Source of the DNA: Haloarcula halophila
GTDB taxonomy: Archaea; Halobacteriota; Halobacteria; Halobacteriales; Haloarculaceae
DNA length: 64,000 bases
Direction: 5' to 3'
Assembly: GCF_029278565.1 (NCBI RefSeq)
Contig: NZ_CP119559.1
Coordinates: forward strand, 1,116,001 to 1,180,000
This document shows positions 51,362 to 61,661 of the stretch, piece after piece; positions within the stretch are counted from its first letter, which is position 1, and each line of letters starts with the position of its first letter. The notes below the pieces were generated by a model. That model ran no database searches, was not told the origin of the DNA, and saw only the letters and a list, made by a program, of their open reading frames with translations. The translations under genes were made by a program, and so were the position numbers.

Positions 51362-51455
51362 TCTTCTTCGGTCACTCCATTCCGCAGTCGATGGACGCGC
51401 CGAACGTCGCAAACGCTTCGTGTTGGCTCACGAGAAACCGGTACGCCGACCGTCG

Positions 51456-52433
51456 TCAGCGGTTCCGGCCGATCGGGAACTTGATCCGGTCGGGGTCGTC
51501 GTTGAACGCCCCCAGGATCCGCTCGTACAGTTCGTTTCGGACCCGCTGTCCCCGTTTCGGGTGGACGAGATACCGCAAGCGCAGTTCGACCCAGGACTCC
51601 TCCTGTACCACGTTGACAGTCGGTCGATCCCGCACTTCCAGTTCCACGGGCGTCTCGGCCAGTCGCTCGCGGTAGCGCTGGATTCGTGCGGCCATTTCGT
51701 CGCCCAGGAACTCGTCGGCTTCCCGCTGCATCGTCGCGGTCGCGTAGTCCAGTTCCGTCTCGTAGGCCACCTGGATCGTGAGTTCGTTCCAGATGTAGGG
51801 GAACTCCTCGCGGGTGTAGTTCTTGACGTGCGAGGAGAGGACCACGCTGTTCGGCAGCGTGATGATCCGGCCGGAAGGCTGGTTCGAGGAGACGAGTTCG
51901 CCGTTGATCTCCCAGAGTGTCGTCACCAGGAACGACACCTCGACCACGTCGCCTTTCGAGGACTCGATGGCGACACGGTCCCCGACCTGGTAGGGTCGCT
52001 TGATCATGATGTACAGCCAGCCGATCAGCGAGAACAGGGGTTGCTGAAGTGCGAACGTCACCGCGAACCCGACGACGCCCAGCGAGAACAGCAGGCCCAA
52101 CCACTGCTCGGTGACGACGCCGAGTGCCGCGGCGACGCCGGCGACCCCGAACGCGAGTCGAAAGACGTTCTTCGCGTCGTGGCGCCGGCGCTTGTCCGGC
52201 GTATGACGATCGAAGGCCGTCAGCGCCAGCCGATAGCAGCCGTAGGTAACGAAGACGACAGCCAGTATCGAGAGGCCCCGCACGAGGACGAACGAGACGG
52301 CGATCCCCTCGACGGTGCCCCCGACTCCGAACCGCTGGACTGCGGCGATACCGGCACTGCAACACAGTGCGAGGACGAGCGACAGATACCCGAGTGGGCG
52401 ACTCACATCAGAGTCCTCGTGAGGCCCGTACAA
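51456..52433 (-). CDS. MscS-family mechanosensitive channel
   Basis: 325 residues. Three or four membrane helices in about residues 14-130, with the pore helix region GLLFSLGVVGFAVTFALQQPLFSLIGWLYI, then the MscS beta domain with YQVGDRVAI, GDVVEVSFLVTTLWEINGELV and ITLPNSVVLSSHVKNYTRE. The C-terminal vestibule domain follows. It should protect against hypo-osmotic shock, important for a halophile. Single-gene unit. Confidence 0.9.
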   Translation of the reverse strand: MYGPHEDSDVSRPLGYLSLVLALCCSAGIAAVQRFGVGGTVEGIAVSFVLVRGLSILAVVFVTYGCYRLALTAFDRHTPDKRRRHDAKNVFRLAFGVAGVAAALGVVTEQWLGLLFSLGVVGFAVTFALQQPLFSLIGWLYIMIKRPYQVGDRVAIESSKGDVVEVSFLVTTLWEINGELVSSNQPSGRIITLPNSVVLSSHVKNYTREEFPYIWNELTIQVAYETELDYATATMQREADEFLGDEMAARIQRYRERLAETPVELEVRDRPTVNVVQEESWVELRLRYLVHPKRGQRVRNELYERILGAFNDDPDRIKFPIGRNR

Positions 52434-52576
52434 AACGATGGGGCACGACCGCGGGACTGGCTGTCCGGCAAGCGTGGCCGATACGTCCGTGCTGTCGTCC
52501 CGTCTCGTGCTCCCGAGCGGTTCGGCGCGTCCGCAGTTCCGACGGATTCATACCCGTGCTGGCGCATCTATCGGCA

Positions 52577-53941
52577 GTGTCTCTGACCCTCCTCCACTAC
52601 TCCGATATCGAGACGGCACTCGACGACCCCGAGCGATGCGCGCGCCTGGCCGGCGCGATCGACGAACGCCGCGGTGCCGACACCGTCGTCGTCGGTACCG
52701 GGGACAACACCGCGCCGGGGGCGCTCCCGCTTGCGACCGACGGCCGGATCGCACTGGAGTTCTTCGAGGCGGTCGAGCCCGACGTCGATACCTTCGGGAA
52801 CCACGACTTCGATTTCGGCGTCGAGACGGCCCGCGAACTGGCCGGGTCGGCACCACAGAGCTGGCTCTGTGCGAACGCGACCCTCGACGGCGAGCGCTTC
52901 GCCGCCGCCGAGACGGTTCCACACACGGTCGTCGAGACCGAACAGTACCGCGTCGGCGTCGTCGGGGTCGCTCATCCCGAGACCGACGAGATCAATCCCG
53001 CCGCCGACGCCGTCGACTTCCACGATCCGGTCCCTGCCGTCCGGGAGTCGGCCGCTACGCTCCGCGAGCGCGATGTGGACTTCGTCGTCGTCGCCTCCCA
53101 CTGTGGCGAAGGCGACAGCCGTATCGCCCGCGAGACCGACGTAGACGCTGTTCTGGGCGGGCACGTCCACGACGTCCACGTCGAGACGGTCGCCGACACC
53201 GTCGTCGTCCGGCCGGGTCGTGCTGCACGGTACGTCTCCGTGGTCCAGTTGGGAACGGGTACCGAGGTGGCCGTCCACGAGATCGGTGACGACCACCGCC
53301 ACGACGGGCTCGCGGCGACGCTCGCGGACCGCCTCGCGACGACCGGTCTGGACGAGGTGGTCGCGACCGTCGCCGAACCGATCGAACTGACCGAGGAGGC
53401 CGTCACGGTCGCCGAGAGCCGGGCGGGGAACTTCGTCACCGACGCGCTCCGCTGGCGCGCCGGGGCCGACGTCGCCATCAGCCCGACCGGCGCGCTCAGG
53501 TCGGGCGACCCGCTGGCCGGGGAGGTGACCGTCGCGGACCTGATCGGACTCGCCCCGTACCGGGACGATCTGACGCTGGTCGAACTCTCCGGGGAACGGC
53601 TGCGTTCGGCGCTGGCTGCGGTCCCGGTCGGTGCACACAACGACGCGTTCCCGCGGCGGTTCTGCAGCCACCTCAGCGGCGCTCGTATCGTCTTCGACGA
53701 CGAAGCCGACGAACTCCGGTCGGCGACCGTCGACGGCGAACCGATCGACCCCGAGGCGACCTACACGCTCGCCGTCGCGGAGTACCTCGTCGAGACCGAC
53801 CACGTCGTCGGCGTCTTCGGACCCGACGACGTCGTCGAGCGCTGTGGGGTCGCACACGACGCGATCGTCGAGTCCGCCCGCGAGGGCGGGATCGATCCCG
53901 ACGTCGGCGACCGGATCGAACGGCCGACGCTCGACCACTGA
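52577..53941 (+). CDS. 5'-nucleotidase / UshA-like metallophosphoesterase
   Basis: 454 residues with a GTG start. Metal-binding motifs: HYSDIE (Asp10), GTGDNT (Asp43), FGNHDFDFG (Asn75, His76), ASHCGEGD and GGHVHDVH. The C-terminal 5'-nucleotidase domain starts near residue 280 (ESRAGNFVTDALRWRAGADVAISPTGALRSG). No signal peptide is visible, unlike bacterial UshA, so it would act inside the cell. The first motif lacks the usual DxHG histidine (DIE here). Substrate unknown. Confidence 0.85.
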   Translation: MSLTLLHYSDIETALDDPERCARLAGAIDERRGADTVVVGTGDNTAPGALPLATDGRIALEFFEAVEPDVDTFGNHDFDFGVETARELAGSAPQSWLCANATLDGERFAAAETVPHTVVETEQYRVGVVGVAHPETDEINPAADAVDFHDPVPAVRESAATLRERDVDFVVVASHCGEGDSRIARETDVDAVLGGHVHDVHVETVADTVVVRPGRAARYVSVVQLGTGTEVAVHEIGDDHRHDGLAATLADRLATTGLDEVVATVAEPIELTEEAVTVAESRAGNFVTDALRWRAGADVAISPTGALRSGDPLAGEVTVADLIGLAPYRDDLTLVELSGERLRSALAAVPVGAHNDAFPRRFCSHLSGARIVFDDEADELRSATVDGEPIDPEATYTLAVAEYLVETDHVVGVFGPDDVVERCGVAHDAIVESAREGGIDPDVGDRIERPTLDH

Positions 53942-53989
53942 GAAGCGCCGTCCCTAGCCTCGCTCCGCACTCCGGGCCGTCGCGCCGGC

Positions 53990-54580
53990 CTACGCATCCC
54001 AGTACTCGGGCTCGTTGCCCTCGCGCCACTTGATCGAACAGCCACGGGAGGGGCGTTCGGAGGCGGTGATCTCCTCGCCGGCGAGCAACGTCTCGACGTG
54101 GCCGGCCATCTCGCGCTCCGTGGGTTCGTCGTCGGGGTTCGTCGCGTCGTCCAGCCGGCCGTGGTAGGCCAGTCGGAAAGTGCCGTCGTCGTTGTCGAAC
54201 AGGAACGGATCGGGCGTACACCGAGCGCCGTAGGCCGCCGCGACAGTCTGGTCCTCGTCGAAGAGATACGCGTCGTAGTCGATCGTCCCGTCCTCGACCA
54301 GGTCCTGCATCCGCTCGAAGGAGTCCTCGGGGTACTGTTCTGGGTCGTTGGAGTTGATCCCCACGACCGCGAGGTCGTCGTACGCCGCGGCCAGGCGGTT
54401 GAGTTCGTCGAACTTCGCTTTCGCGTACGGGCAGTGGTTACAGGTGAACACGACCAGCAGCGCCTCGCGATCGGCGAAGTCGGCAAGCGACCGGGGCTCG
54501 CCGTCGGTATCGAGCAGTTCGAAGTCCGGTGGGGCGTCGCCGTGCTGGAGTACGTCCGAGTCGGAATCGAGTTCGACCAT
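53990..54580 (-). CDS. Thioredoxin-fold redoxin (AhpC/TSA/ResA-like)
   Basis: 196 residues with FTCNHCPYAKAKFDELN, where Cys47 and Cys50 form a CxxC redox pair, followed by VVGINSNDPEQYPEDS and the cis-proline region CTPDPFLFDND. This matches a redoxin-domain family often annotated as thioredoxin family. A third cysteine is in RGCSIKW near the end. The ATG at 54580 is preferred (MVELDSDSDV); the frame runs to 54676. Confidence 0.85.
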   Translation of the reverse strand: MVELDSDSDVLQHGDAPPDFELLDTDGEPRSLADFADREALLVVFTCNHCPYAKAKFDELNRLAAAYDDLAVVGINSNDPEQYPEDSFERMQDLVEDGTIDYDAYLFDEDQTVAAAYGARCTPDPFLFDNDDGTFRLAYHGRLDDATNPDDEPTEREMAGHVETLLAGEEITASERPSRGCSIKWREGNEPEYWDA

Positions 54581-54809
54581 GGTGGGTCCGGCTACGGGCG
54601 TCGGCGTCAAAAACCGCGTGGCTCCGGAGTCGCTGGGGTCCGGTACCACGCCAGGGTGGGTCCGACCGGAGGACACCGGCGGTCAGGCCGGCACCAGTCT
54701 GCCGAGACCGATCGACACGACTCCGACGCTCAGCCGCGACTGTGAGTTCGGGACCGCGGGGTCGTCACTGGCCGGCCAGCGGTGAAACCCGTCGCCGTTC
54801 ACCCCGCTC

Positions 54810-55142
54810 TCAGTTTCCTGTCTGGAGGTGCTTGACGACGGCGTCGTCGAATGCGCTCGCCGCCTGGTACACCTCGCTGTCGGTGTCGACGGAGAACGTC
54901 GCCTCTTCGCCCTCCGGGTCGTCTTTCGTCAGGAGGCCGATGTCGACGATATCCTCCAGGGTCCCGTCGAGGTACAGCGTCTTCAACGGGACGCCGGCGG
55001 CATCGCTGAGTTCGGTCTTGGTGTACGCTTCCTCTGGGTCCAGTCGGAGCGCGGCGTCGATGACGGCTGCTGACTCGTCGTGGCGTGCGACGTGTGCCCA
55101 CCCGGAATCGGTATCAGGGCGCTGTGTGCCCTTGTCGTACAT
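54810..55142 (-). CDS. Small winged-helix-like haloarchaeal protein
   Basis: 110 residues. DESAAVIDAALRLDPEEAYTKTELSDAAGVPLKTLY followed by LEDIVDIGLL looks like a winged helix-turn-helix. The rest is acidic. It lies divergently from the Lrp-like regulator gene with about 130 bases between. A DNA-binding role is inference. Confidence 0.6.
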   Translation of the reverse strand: MYDKGTQRPDTDSGWAHVARHDESAAVIDAALRLDPEEAYTKTELSDAAGVPLKTLYLDGTLEDIVDIGLLTKDDPEGEEATFSVDTDSEVYQAASAFDDAVVKHLQTGN

Positions 55143-55271
55143 CGTCGGTGTCGATGGACGCCACCGTGGTAAAGCCTCCGTCATCCTCGCGGCTGTGGGC
55201 GAGACGCCGTGTCTGACAGGCATTCACACGACGGAGCAAGGTTTTTGTCCGCCACCGCCCGCCGTCTCTGT

Positions 55272-55766
55272 ATGAGTAGCCGCCGAGAGATTCTCGAACT
55301 CCTCCGGGAGAACGCCCGGTACACCACCGAAGACATCGCCCACATGACCGGCCAGTCGGCCGACGAGATCGAGTCGGCCATCGAGGAACTAGAGGAGGCC
55401 GGCGTCATCCGTGGCTACCAGGCTGTCGTCGACTGGGAGGCGGTCGAGACCGACGAGGAGCGGGTCCGCGCGACCGTCGAACTCAACGTCACCCTCGACC
55501 GGGAGACCAGTTACGCCGACATCGCCGACCGGATCGCCAAGTTCCCCGAGGTGACCTCGCTGCGGTTGATCAGCGGCGACTACGACTTCGATCTGGAGGT
55601 CGAGGGCGACTCAATGCGTGAAGTATCACACTTCATCAGCAACAAGATCGCCCCCATCCCGGAGATCACCCAGACGGTCACCCACTACGTGATGGACTCC
55701 TACAAGGAGCGAGGGGTGCGCTTCGACGACCGGGACGACGACGATCGACTCTCGGTCTCGCCATGA
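55272..55766 (+). CDS. Lrp/AsnC-family transcription regulator
   Basis: 164 residues: N-terminal helix-turn-helix (REILELLRENARYTTEDIAHMTGQSADEIESAIEELEEAGVI) and a RAM-type ligand domain (VRATVELNVTL, FPEVTSLRLISGDYDFDLEVEG). Its stop overlaps the ATG of the aminotransferase by four bases, so they are co-translated and the regulator likely senses an amino acid handled by that enzyme (inference). Confidence 0.9.
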   Translation: MSSRREILELLRENARYTTEDIAHMTGQSADEIESAIEELEEAGVIRGYQAVVDWEAVETDEERVRATVELNVTLDRETSYADIADRIAKFPEVTSLRLISGDYDFDLEVEGDSMREVSHFISNKIAPIPEITQTVTHYVMDSYKERGVRFDDRDDDDRLSVSP

Positions 55767-56908
55767 CCTTCGAGCCGTCCGCCCGCGTCGAGTCGGTGCC
55801 GCCGTCGGGAATCCGACGGTTCTTCGAGTTGGCCGAGGAGATGGACGACATCATCTCGCTGGGGGTCGGTGAACCCGACTTCTCGGCACCCTGGGCGGCC
55901 CGTGAGGCGGCGATCGCCTCGCTCGAACAGGGGAAAACGTCCTACACGGCAAACCGCGGCAAGCGTGAACTCCGCGAGCGGATCGCCGACTACGAGGCGG
56001 CCGAACACGCCCTCACCTACGACCCCGACGAGGAGATCCTGGTGACCGCCGGTGCCAGCGAGGGGATCGATCTGGCGTTCCGAGCGTTGCTGGACCCGGG
56101 AGACGCCGTCGCGGTCGCACAACCGTGTTACGTCTCCTACGTCCCGGGAGTGACATTCGCCGGCGGCGAAGTCATCGATGTCCCGACGCGCGTCGAAGAC
56201 GAGTTCAAACTCACTCGCGAGGTGCTGGAGGCCTCGGGTGCGGCCGACGCCGAGGCGCTCATCTACTGCTACCCGAACAACCCCACTGGGGCGACGATGA
56301 CCGGAGACGAACTGCAGGAGGTCGCGGCGTTCTGTCGCGAACACGACCTGCTCGTCTTCGCCGACGAGATCTACGCCGATCTGACCTACGAACACGACCA
56401 CACCTCCATCGCGACGCTGCCGGGGATGCGCGAGCGGACGGTCGTGTTCAACGGCTTCTCGAAGGCGTTCGCGATGACCGGCTTCCGACTGGGGTACGCG
56501 ATGGCGCCGCCCGAGGCGATCACGGCGATGAACCGCATCCACCAGTACACGATGTTGTCGGCGCCGACGACGGCACAACACGCAGCGATCGAGGCCTTGG
56601 ACAACTGCCGGGCGGAGGTCACCGAGATGGCGACCCAGTACAACCGCCGACGGAAGTTCATCCTCTCGCGGTTCGCCGAGATGGGGCTGGACTGTTTCCC
56701 CGCGGCGGGCGCGTTCTACGCGTTCCCCGAGTGTCCGTGGGACGACGCCGAGGCGTTCGCCGAGGCGCTGCTCGAAGACCAGGGCGTCGCGGTCGTCCCG
56801 GGTAATGCCTTCGGCGCCGGTGCCGAGGGCCACCTGCGGGTGTCGTACGCGACCGGCATGGCGGACCTGAAGACGGCGATGGACCGGATCGAAGCGTTTC
56901 TCGACTGA
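55763..56908 (+). CDS. Class I PLP aminotransferase paired with Lrp regulator
   Basis: 381 residues: Lys234 in NGFSKAFAMTGFRLGY holds PLP, YPNNPTGATM, FADEIYADLTY, and the C-terminal LRVSYAT arginine. It is of the I-gamma aspartate/aromatic aminotransferase type. About a third of the residues match the enzyme at 37608 by eye. The operon with an Lrp regulator is common in archaea for amino acid metabolism. Confidence 0.9.
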   Translation: MTFEPSARVESVPPSGIRRFFELAEEMDDIISLGVGEPDFSAPWAAREAAIASLEQGKTSYTANRGKRELRERIADYEAAEHALTYDPDEEILVTAGASEGIDLAFRALLDPGDAVAVAQPCYVSYVPGVTFAGGEVIDVPTRVEDEFKLTREVLEASGAADAEALIYCYPNNPTGATMTGDELQEVAAFCREHDLLVFADEIYADLTYEHDHTSIATLPGMRERTVVFNGFSKAFAMTGFRLGYAMAPPEAITAMNRIHQYTMLSAPTTAQHAAIEALDNCRAEVTEMATQYNRRRKFILSRFAEMGLDCFPAAGAFYAFPECPWDDAEAFAEALLEDQGVAVVPGNAFGAGAEGHLRVSYATGMADLKTAMDRIEAFLD

Positions 56909-57108
56909 GTGCCGCGCGTCGCCCGGTCACAGGTTGCCGCTACCCCTCTAATTATCAGTAATAAAATTCGACCCGAAACCTTCAGTACAGATGGTACTGT
57001 AGCGTTGCTACATCATGTCAGGGAGTGTCGGTCTCCGGGACGACCAGCCAGTCGTGGCACAGACCGGTGCCGGAAAGTTTTTTCACCTCCACGAAGGGAT
57101 GAATTACA

Positions 57109-59601
57109 ATGGCAATTGAGGACACAGATGGGGCAGTCGACAACATAGGGGATGTCGACAATCGGGATGCTGCCGTGGGTGAGTACACGTGGGACGATTT
57201 CAGACAGGAATACCACGGCGGCGGACGCTTCGACCGGAGCGAGTATCTCGGATTCGAGCCGCGGTATCTCGAACAGTTGATCGAGGACGGGGGTGCCGTC
57301 GCGAAGACGATCAGGGAGCCGTTGGACGCCTCCCTCGATCCCGACGTGACGCCGGTCGCGAAAGACCGGTACAGTTGGGAACATTTCAAGCGCGAATACC
57401 ACTACAAGGGCGGCGAACCGCCGGCGAACACGGCCGACGCGGAACCGTTCGACGGCGAACAGTACCTCGGATTCGCTCCCGACGACACCCAGGACCGTGT
57501 CGATGAGGCCGGGCGTATCGGGACGGCCCTGGCCGAATACGTCGACGAACACACCGTCGACGTCAACGAAGAACTGGACGAAGACGAGTTCTTCTCGACT
57601 CGGGAGGGGTATACGACCGTCGTCAACCGATACGATCTGGAAAAGTCCGTCCCGGAGAACAAGAAATCACACTTCCGCGAGATCGAACGCTACTGGGTGA
57701 ACAAACCCTACGCGTGTGTTGTTATCTTCCACTCCCGGAAGGAAAACGAGAAGAAGTACTACGTCATCGAACCACATCTCAACCCGATCGAAAACGACCT
57801 CAAGGAGTTCCTCTCGCGGAAGCTCAAGACAGCGATCAAATACTCCGAGGACGACGTTATCGTCCAGGGATCGACCGAGGACCGAGCACAGGTCATCCAG
57901 CGTGAAGCGGAGGATCTGCTCTCCCGGTACGACCTCTACGACGGCACTGTCTCCAGTGGGACCGGTGAAGGCGGTGGGATGTTCGACCAGTTCAAGGCGA
58001 TGCTCGGGATGGGTCCCGACACCGAGCAGACCAGCGGCCAACTCACCGGGCTGTCGACGCGTCCGGAGCCGAAGATCCTCGAAGACGACCCGGCGACACT
58101 CAACGAGTACCAGGTCGAGAAACTGCTGTACGAACTCAAGCGGAACTTCGTCGGCTACGCACGCATCGACCCGGTCAAACACGACATCAACGTCGAGGAC
58201 ATCTCCTGTGACGGCTACAACTCGCGTGTGTTCGCCTACCACACCGACTACGAGCAGATCATCTCCAACGTCGAACACGGCGAGCAGGAACTGGACGACT
58301 TCGTCGTCAAACTCGCCCAGCGGTCGGGGAAGGGTATCTCGAAACGCCAGCCCCAGGTCGACGCGACCCTCCCGGACGGCTCACGTGCTCAGTTGACCCT
58401 GGGACGGGAGGTCTCGGACCACGGGACTAACTACACCATCCGTCAGTTCAAGGACGTCCCGTTCACGCCGATCGATCTGATCAACTGGAACACGTTCAGT
58501 CTGGACGAGATGGCGTTTCTCTGGCTCTGTATCGAGAACCACAAGTCGCTCATCTTCGCCGGGGGTACTGCCTCGGGGAAGACGACGAGCCTGAACGCCG
58601 TCTCGCTGTTCATCCCCTCGAACTCCAAGATCGTCTCCATCGAGGACACCCGCGAGGTCGAACTCCCCCAGCGCAACTGGGTCGCGAGCGTCACCCGACC
58701 GTCGTTCGGCCAGGACGACACCGGCGACGTCGACGAGTTCGACCTGCTGGAGGCCGCGCTCCGCCAACGACCCGACTACATCGTCATGGGTGAGATCCGT
58801 GGGGAAGAGGGGCGAACCCTCTTCCAGGTCATGTCAACGGGTCACACCACCTACACCACCTTCCACGCCGACTCGGTCGGCGAGGTCATCAAGCGGTTCA
58901 CGACCGAACCGATCAACGTCTCGAAGACGCTGTTTACGGCGCTGGATCTGGTCTCGATCCAGACCCAGACCCGTGTCGACGGCAACAAGGTCCGGCGGAA
59001 CAAGTCCCTGACCGAGATCAACGAGTACTCCGCGGAGAACGACGAGATCAACGTCCGTGACGTCTACGAGTGGCGTGCCGAGACCGACGAGTACATCCAG
59101 ATGGGCAACTCCAACACCCTCGAAGAGGTCAAGTTCGACCGCGGGTGGACCCAGGAGAAACTCGACGAGGAACTGTTCAAGCGCAAGGTCGTCCTGGCGT
59201 ATCTCATCGAGCAGGGGCTGAACACCTACACCGAGGTCGCCGCGACCATCCAGGCGTTCATCAACGATCCGGATACCATCCTCACGCTCATCGCGAACGG
59301 GCAACTCGAACTCTCGCTTGAGGACCTCCGGGAGATGGAGTCGGTGCAGATCGATATCGATCCGGAGAAAGAGGAGATGGTTCCGCGACCGGAGGCACCC
59401 GAGGAGATGCTCGAAGAGAGCAAGGACATCCTCGACAACGCACAGCCGCTGTTCGATCAGTTCATGAGCCGCGAGACGCCCGATATCGTTTCGGCGCTGA
59501 TGGACGGCGACACCCTCCAGGAGGACGAAGAGGAAGAGGAAGACGAGGTCGACTTCGGTCAGTTCGTTCCCAAAGCTGGCGCGGAGGCTGACGACGGATG
59601 A
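57109..59601 (+). CDS. pilB: PilB-family type IV pilus assembly ATPase
   Basis: 830 residues. The motor domain is in about residues 340-720: Walker A GGTASGKTT (485-493), the Asp box SIEDTREVELP, Walker B region DYIVMGEIRGEEG and the His box TGHTTYTTFHAD. The N-terminal 150 residues carry a duplicated module: YTWDDFRQEYH...YLGFEP (about 26-51) and YSWEHFKREYH...YLGFAP (about 88-124). The tail is acidic. It hydrolyses ATP at the membrane to drive pilin polymerisation through the PilC-like protein encoded four bases into its end (overlap). Confidence 0.93.
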   Translation: MAIEDTDGAVDNIGDVDNRDAAVGEYTWDDFRQEYHGGGRFDRSEYLGFEPRYLEQLIEDGGAVAKTIREPLDASLDPDVTPVAKDRYSWEHFKREYHYKGGEPPANTADAEPFDGEQYLGFAPDDTQDRVDEAGRIGTALAEYVDEHTVDVNEELDEDEFFSTREGYTTVVNRYDLEKSVPENKKSHFREIERYWVNKPYACVVIFHSRKENEKKYYVIEPHLNPIENDLKEFLSRKLKTAIKYSEDDVIVQGSTEDRAQVIQREAEDLLSRYDLYDGTVSSGTGEGGGMFDQFKAMLGMGPDTEQTSGQLTGLSTRPEPKILEDDPATLNEYQVEKLLYELKRNFVGYARIDPVKHDINVEDISCDGYNSRVFAYHTDYEQIISNVEHGEQELDDFVVKLAQRSGKGISKRQPQVDATLPDGSRAQLTLGREVSDHGTNYTIRQFKDVPFTPIDLINWNTFSLDEMAFLWLCIENHKSLIFAGGTASGKTTSLNAVSLFIPSNSKIVSIEDTREVELPQRNWVASVTRPSFGQDDTGDVDEFDLLEAALRQRPDYIVMGEIRGEEGRTLFQVMSTGHTTYTTFHADSVGEVIKRFTTEPINVSKTLFTALDLVSIQTQTRVDGNKVRRNKSLTEINEYSAENDEINVRDVYEWRAETDEYIQMGNSNTLEEVKFDRGWTQEKLDEELFKRKVVLAYLIEQGLNTYTEVAATIQAFINDPDTILTLIANGQLELSLEDLREMESVQIDIDPEKEEMVPRPEAPEEMLEESKDILDNAQPLFDQFMSRETPDIVSALMDGDTLQEDEEEEEDEVDFGQFVPKAGAEADDG

Positions 59602-61643
59602 GTCTCGATACCCGGGGGCAACAACAGCTAAGTGACAACGGGACGCTGGGGGACACCTTCTACCCGGCATACCAGATGCTGTTCGACGAGGACAGCGACT
59701 TCGTCGGCAGCGTCGAGAAGAAACTCTCCCAGGCCCGGATGGCGGACAACGTCGAGATGTTCCTCGCCCGGGCACTCGCCGTCGGTATCATCTCCGGTAT
59801 CGCGTTGTGGCTGCTCGGGACCTTTCTGGGCGTCGTCTTAGTCGAGTTGTTCTCGCTGACCGGCGAGGAACTGGAACTGCTCGGGATCACCGTCTCCGAC
59901 TCGGTAGCGGGGATCATCAACATGCTGAAGATCCCGCTATTGATCCTGATTACGGGGTTGGTGTTCGGAGCGATCGGGTTCGCCATCGGCTTTGGATCGC
60001 TCGTCTCGATCCCGTATTTCAGGGCCAACGCCCGCGAGCGTGAGATCAACGTTCTGCTGTCCGATGCCGTCTCTTTTATGTACGCGCTCTCAGTGGGGGG
60101 ACTGAACCAACTGGAGATCCTCCAGGCGATGGCACAGGCCGACGACACGTACGGTGAAGTCGCCCTCGAGTTCCAGTCGCTCGTCCTGGAGACGGAATAC
60201 TTCGACACCGACTACCGGACGGCCGTCCGGAACCAGGCCCTAGAGACCCCGTCCGACGAACTCTCACAGTTCCTCACCGACATGCTCTCGATCATCAACT
60301 CCGGTGGGGACATGACCTCGTTCCTCGAAGACCAGAAGGAGAAACACATGCGGACCGCCCGCCAGGAACAGGAGAAGATGCTGGAGACCTTGGAGCTGTT
60401 CGGCGAGATGTACATGACCCTCTCGCTGTTCCCACTCTTGCTCATCATCATCCTCGTCATCATGTCGATGATGGGTAACGCCCAGCAGATGCTCATCTAC
60501 GGGACGGTCTACGTCCTGATCCCGTTGGTCGGCGTCGGCTTCCTCGTCCTCACGTCGACGGTCACCCAGGACTCGATCGGTGACGGCTACCTGCGGCCCA
60601 ACTCCGGCGAGGAGGACATCGTCGTCGACGAAGGTGTCGGCGTGTTCAACCTCGGCCTCGTCGAGCGCTACACCGGTGAGTTCAGTGTCTTCGATCGGAT
60701 CAAGAGCCGGGAAGGGACCTACGAACTGGTCGGAATCCTCGCGGAGCCACACTACTTCTTCCGTGACCACCCGCTGTTGGTGCTCGGGCTGACGATCCCG
60801 ATCTCGATCGTCGCGGTCGTCGCCGCCGTCCTCCTCGGGTTCGCCCCGCTCCAACTGGAGGGTCCCGGCGGGTTCATCCAGAACCCGGTCCGGTCGACGT
60901 TCTTCTGGGTGTACATGCCGATGTACATCAACTTCCTTCCGTTGACGATCTTCTACGAATGGAACCAACGTTCGCGAAACGCCATCGTCAACAACCTCTC
61001 GGAAAACCTGCGGAAACTCGCCTCGGCAAACGATACAGGGATGACGCTGCTTGAATCGATCAAGGTCGTCTCCGAGACCTCCTCGGGTAAGCTCTCCGAG
61101 GAGTTCGAGACGATCCACGCGAAAGTCAACTACGGGACCAGTCTGAAACAATCACTCAGGGAGTTCAACAACAAGTACCACGTCCCACGGCTGGCCCGGA
61201 CAGTGAAACTGATCGCGGAGGCACAGGAAGCCTCCAGTCAGATTCAGGACGTCCTGTCGACGGCCGCACAGGCCTCCGAGAACCAGGACGACATCGATCG
61301 GGACCGAAAGTCCCGAACGCGGATGCAAGTTGTCATTATCCTTATGACCTATCTCACGCTGCTTGGAGTGATGGCCCTGCTGAAGACGCAGTTCCTCGAC
61401 GTGATGTCCGGATTGGCAACCCAGGCGTCAGGATCGAGTAGTTCAGCCGCCGGTGGCGGGCAGTTCGGCGGGAACGTCGATACGGAGGCACTGTCGATGC
61501 TGTTCTTCCACGCGGTGACGCTCCAGGCGATCCTGTCGTCGTTCATCGCCGGATATATACGTGAGGTGAAAATAGCAGCGGGTGTTAAGTTCGCGGTCGT
61601 CCTCCAGACGATCGCACTCGCGGTGTGGATCGCGGTGGGATGA
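59598..61643 (+). CDS. pilC: PilC/TadC-like membrane platform protein (type II secretion F fold)
   Basis: 681 residues with two T2SSF-type repeats, about 150-310 (LLSDAVSFMYALSVGGLNQLEILQAMA) and about 450-610 (LSENLRKLASANDTGMTLLESIKVVSE), and seven to nine membrane helices. It forms the inner platform that takes pilins from the membrane. The start ATG overlaps pilB by four bases. The small pilin-like genes follow 18 bases later. Confidence 0.92.
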   Translation: MSLDTRGQQQLSDNGTLGDTFYPAYQMLFDEDSDFVGSVEKKLSQARMADNVEMFLARALAVGIISGIALWLLGTFLGVVLVELFSLTGEELELLGITVSDSVAGIINMLKIPLLILITGLVFGAIGFAIGFGSLVSIPYFRANAREREINVLLSDAVSFMYALSVGGLNQLEILQAMAQADDTYGEVALEFQSLVLETEYFDTDYRTAVRNQALETPSDELSQFLTDMLSIINSGGDMTSFLEDQKEKHMRTARQEQEKMLETLELFGEMYMTLSLFPLLLIIILVIMSMMGNAQQMLIYGTVYVLIPLVGVGFLVLTSTVTQDSIGDGYLRPNSGEEDIVVDEGVGVFNLGLVERYTGEFSVFDRIKSREGTYELVGILAEPHYFFRDHPLLVLGLTIPISIVAVVAAVLLGFAPLQLEGPGGFIQNPVRSTFFWVYMPMYINFLPLTIFYEWNQRSRNAIVNNLSENLRKLASANDTGMTLLESIKVVSETSSGKLSEEFETIHAKVNYGTSLKQSLREFNNKYHVPRLARTVKLIAEAQEASSQIQDVLSTAAQASENQDDIDRDRKSRTRMQVVIILMTYLTLLGVMALLKTQFLDVMSGLATQASGSSSSAAGGGQFGGNVDTEALSMLFFHAVTLQAILSSFIAGYIREVKIAAGVKFAVVLQTIALAVWIAVG

Positions 61644-61661
61644 CATCTGTTGGGTGGTTGT

